Assembly: GCA_028684915.1 (NCBI GenBank)
Contig: JAQUEZ010000238.1
Span: forward strand, 1 to 9,293
Direction: 5' to 3'
DNA from: Desulfobulbus sp.
GTDB taxonomy: Bacteria; Desulfobacterota; Desulfobulbia; Desulfobulbales; Desulfobulbaceae
DNA: 9,293 nt
This document shows, piece after piece, positions 7,298-9,293 of this stretch. Within the stretch, counting starts at the first letter, position 1. Each line of letters begins with the position of its first letter. Under the pieces are notes generated by a model, which was given only the letters and a program-made list of their open reading frames with translations, was not told the origin of the DNA and ran no database searches. The translations under genes were made by a program, and so were the position numbers.

Positions 7298-8445
7298 GGT
7301 TTCACTCCTTGCAGCTGATCAACCACATGAATACGGCTCCTTAGGTTCAAGATTCGTGCGCTATACACCACTATGCGGTCATCGATTTTAAGCCCCTCCT
7401 GCACCTGCACACGACCATCCAAATCAGCAACACCCAAGGTGACCGGCGTGAAGCGCAGGTCGCCCTTGATAACCTGCCAGACGCCCACCTTGCCATGAAT
7501 GCGCTGAATGGCTGCATTAGGGATGACCGGCCCTGGCGGCAGCGCAGGCAAGGCCACGGTTACCTCGGCTAGCTCGCCGACTGTCGGCAGCGGTTGAGAG
7601 AGCTGGTCGAACCCAACCTTGGCAAGCGTTTCCTCAGTCACTGCATCGGCCACCGGTTCCATCCGTACGATTCGACCCTCCTGTGTAGCGACCGCCTGCG
7701 AACGTAAGACGATTTGGGCCGGCAAATCGGCGGCCAGCCCGCACGCATGAATCTGATCAAAGCGTGCATTGACCCACAGACTCTTGGGATCGATTATCTC
7801 TACCACTGCCTGGCCAGCCACAATCGTGGTGCCAGGGTCTGCACTGCGCACGGCGACCAGGCCCTCAGCCGGTGCGATCAGGACGAGGCTTTTGCGCTGT
7901 TCCTGCAAAGCCTCCCATTCAGCCCGAACACGAGCTGATTCCGCGCGGACTGCATTCAGGTTGGCCTCGGCTACCTGTTGTTCATGTTTCTTGGTGATAA
8001 GGATCTCTTCACTGGTCGAACGCGCTGCGAGTAATTTTTGATACCGCTGCGCCTGCGTTTGCGCGTACGCCAAACCTGTCTGGGCTTCATTCAACTGTGC
8101 TTCAGCGCGATTCAATGCGGCTTGCTGAGCACGAATTCGCTGATCAAGATCAATCGGATCCATCTCACCTAACACCTGCCCGACCTTGACGTGATCACCC
8201 ACCTGGACATTCAGGCTTTTGATTCGTCCGGCGAAGGTGGGGCCAATCTTGTAGGTGTATCTGGCCTCAATCGTACCGATGCCGAAGAGCCCAGGGGTGA
8301 TCGACTGATTTTCCACCTTGGTTACTGTTACCGGAATCGGTGCCAGTGGTCCTGAACGCAGGGCCACATAGACAAAGAGGGCAAGCAGGGGTAAAAGCAC
8401 CACCAACAGGACCAGGGTGCGCCTTTGTACAGGGAATCGTTTCAT
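7294..8445 (-). CDS. Periplasmic membrane fusion (adaptor) protein, HlyD/MacA/DevB-type
   Basis: A 383-aa adaptor that bridges the inner-membrane permease and the outer-membrane channel through the periplasm. An N-terminal anchor helix spans about 10-29 (LVLLVVLLPLLALFVYVAL region), with no lipobox. The first half of the lipoyl-like domain is about 65-96 (AGRIKSLNVQVGDHVKVGQ). A long Gln/Ala/Glu-rich alpha-helical hairpin covers about 98-186, with the turn near 138-148. The second lipoyl half is about 186-220 (IAPAEGLVAV), followed by beta-barrel and membrane-proximal parts to the end. The hairpin is the part expected to contact the NodT-type channel. ATG 8445 overlaps the repressor stop by 4 nt, with AAGGAG upstream inside the repressor coding region. 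Position and order (adaptor, permease, ATPase, outer-membrane factor) match complete DevBCA/MacAB-like exporters. Confidence 0.93.
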   Translation of the reverse strand: MKRFPVQRRTLVLLVVLLPLLALFVYVALRSGPLAPIPVTVTKVENQSITPGLFGIGTIEARYTYKIGPTFAGRIKSLNVQVGDHVKVGQVLGEMDPIDLDQRIRAQQAALNRAEAQLNEAQTGLAYAQTQAQRYQKLLAARSTSEEILITKKHEQQVAEANLNAVRAESARVRAEWEALQEQRKSLVLIAPAEGLVAVRSADPGTTIVAGQAVVEIIDPKSLWVNARFDQIHACGLAADLPAQIVLRSQAVATQEGRIVRMEPVADAVTEETLAKVGFDQLSQPLPTVGELAEVTVALPALPPGPVIPNAAIQRIHGKVGVWQVIKGDLRFTPVTLGVADLDGRVQVQEGLKIDDRIVVYSARILNLRSRIHVVDQLQGVKP

Positions 8446-9050
8446 TGCGTTCTCCTTATACCACGATGATAGATAGCAAAGACCCTCGGGGCATCCTGGA
8501 GAATGTGTCCCACATCACCGGCCAGGAGCGATTGCATCACCAGCCCCTGAATCGTCCCGATGAATAGGATGGCAGCCGCCTCTGTATCGAGGCTTAGGTC
8601 CAACTCCCGATGCGCCTTGCCCTCTTCAAGCAACCGATACAGTCGTTCTCCATACCGCTTAATGAGCGCCTGCACCGTATCCTTAGACGCCGTCTTTTCA
8701 GTAGTTTGCAGTTCACCAAACAGAAGGTGAGGAACGCCTGGATGCTCGGCAACGAAAGCTACATGCGCCATGAACATAGCTCTGAGCGCGGCGAGCGGAG
8801 AGGTTGCTCCCTGTATCGACGTATCCAGTCTGGCCAGCAGCTGTTCAGTCACCCACGCCATTACTGCCTGCAATATGGCAGCTTTGTTTGGGAAATGTCG
8901 AAATAGGGCACCCTGGGACAGCCCCATACGCTTGGCAATCGCTGCTGTTGTGATGCCATTTGGATTCTGCTCTGCCGCCAACCCGACCACGGCTTCGACA
9001 ATCACCCTGCGCCGTTCCTCAGCTGGAAGACGGTTTTCATAGTTGCTCAT
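8442..9050 (-). CDS. TetR-family transcriptional repressor of the exporter operon
   Basis: A 202-aa DNA-binding regulator, the normal TetR-family size. The N-terminal helix-turn-helix spans about 33-53, with ITTAAIAKRMGLSQGALFRH followed by FPNKAAIL, the most conserved TetR signature. The C-terminal two thirds are helical and would form the dimer and ligand pocket; they are not recognisable as a named subfamily. The start ATG 9050 has a GGGGG stretch 4 nt upstream, a modest ribosome binding site. The stop overlaps the adaptor start (ATGA), so the repressor is the first gene of the operon it most likely controls rather than being divergent from it, which implies autoregulation. A palindromic operator candidate lies 14 nt upstream. 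The inducer is probably a substrate of the exporter, but that is inference from family behaviour. Confidence 0.93.
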   Translation of the reverse strand: MSNYENRLPAEERRRVIVEAVVGLAAEQNPNGITTAAIAKRMGLSQGALFRHFPNKAAILQAVMAWVTEQLLARLDTSIQGATSPLAALRAMFMAHVAFVAEHPGVPHLLFGELQTTEKTASKDTVQALIKRYGERLYRLLEEGKAHRELDLSLDTEAAAILFIGTIQGLVMQSLLAGDVGHILQDAPRVFAIYHRGIRRTQ

Positions 9051-9063
9051 ACAACCCCCGCTA

Positions 9064-9087
9064 AAGATAGTAACTGATTACTACCTT
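9064..9087. promoter_or_regulatory. Probable TetR operator (imperfect palindrome)
   Basis: Arms TAGTAA (9068-9073) and TTACTA (9078-9083) form a perfect 6-bp inverted repeat around CTGA. Past one mismatched pair (9067/9084), AAG (9064-9066) and CTT (9085-9087) extend the symmetry, giving 9 of 10 arm pairs over 24 bp. Similar T/A-rich TTACTA/TAGTAA palindromes are common operators for TetR repressors of efflux genes. It sits between the likely promoter and the repressor start, ideal for autorepression of the whole exporter operon. Confidence 0.7.
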
Positions 9088-9088
9088 C

Positions 9089-9117
9089 AACAATGTAGTC
9101 TCTTCCTCTCTTGTCAA
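9089..9117 (-). promoter_or_regulatory. Possible sigma70 promoter of the exporter operon
   Basis: A perfect -35 hexamer TTGACA lies at 9112-9117 on the minus strand. At a 17-nt spacing the -10 position reads ATTGTT (9089-9094), which is weak. If correct, transcription starts inside the operator palindrome, so repressor binding would block the polymerase. The -35 is good and the -10 is doubtful; other spacings do not give a better hexamer. Confidence 0.4.
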
Positions 9118-9269
9118 GGGTCTTCAGTCAAAATAGACTTAGGAAGGGTGCACTCGAACTGATGAGCGCCCCTGACAGCCTGTTTTATGTCAAATTTGAG
9201 AAGCTGATTGACTATTATTTGATTTGAGAGTCGAGGGTTAAAAGGGCTAGAGTCAACAACAGTTTTCAT

Positions 9270-9293
9270 GTATGATAAAGGACGTTATCATAC
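9270..9293. repeat. 9-bp-arm inverted repeat at the window edge
   Basis: GTATGATAA (9270-9278) and TTATCATAC (9285-9293) are perfect inverted copies around the 6-nt spacer AGGACG. The second arm ends on the last base of the window, so the full extent is unknown. It could be an operator for a gene beyond the edge, a hairpin, or a recombination-type site. An ATG at 9268 on the plus strand opens a frame across it to the edge, with no visible ribosome binding site. The rest of 9118-9293 shows no gene. Confidence 0.45.

Noticed and set aside
9212..9232. TTGACTATTATTTGATTTGAG region resembling a second FNR-type box or a -35 element
   Set aside because: The second half does not match ATCAA at the required spacing, and no -10 hexamer follows a TTGACT -35 at 16-18 nt.
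9268..9293. Possible start of a plus-strand gene at ATG 9268
   Set aside because: Only about eight codons are visible, there is no ribosome binding site, and the bases are already explained by the inverted repeat.

Overview
This window comes from a Gram-negative bacterium: it encodes an outer-membrane efflux lipoprotein with a clear lipobox. Its nitric oxide (NO) and oxygen chemistry and an FNR-type promoter box suggest an anaerobe or facultative anaerobe that meets NO or O2 stress. The domain mix (rubredoxin-less flavodiiron protein, quinol NO reductase, DevBCA-like exporter) would suit a Desulfuromonas/Geobacter-like deltaproteobacterium. That is an inference from gene content; nothing in the sequence names the taxon.

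Every gene I can support lies on the minus strand, so transcription runs from high to low coordinates. There are two functional blocks.

Block 1 (9293 down to 3872) is a drug or metabolite exporter operon. An imperfectly palindromic operator at 9064-9087 precedes a TetR-family repressor (9050-8442). Next come a membrane fusion protein (8445-7294), an FtsX/MacB-type ABC permease (7297-6092), its ATPase (6090-5380) and a NodT-type outer-membrane factor (5353-3872). The first three junctions are 4-nt overlaps or a 1-nt gap and the last gap is 26 nt. The block therefore reads as one autoregulated operon encoding a complete inner-membrane to outer-membrane export path.

Block 2 (about 3793 down to 1, running off the left edge) handles NO and O2. 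A perfect FNR/DNR-type box (TTGAT-N4-ATCAA, 3780-3793) with a plausible -10 element sits upstream of an A-type flavodiiron protein (3633-2446). A small cupin (2384-2064) and a quinol-dependent nitric oxide reductase (1938-1, C-terminus missing) follow. Two unrelated enzyme families able to reduce NO to N2O, one soluble and flavin/diiron-based and one membrane heme/non-heme iron-based, thus lie side by side behind an oxygen/NO-type regulatory site.

The gene-free stretches are short: 1939-2063, 2385-2445, 3634-3871 and 9051-9293. Apart from the regulatory sites listed, I see no RNA gene, CRISPR array, insertion sequence or convincing intrinsic terminator. The families are all known. The parts worth a second look are the regulatory sites, the NO-reductase pairing and a 9-bp-arm inverted repeat at the extreme right edge.
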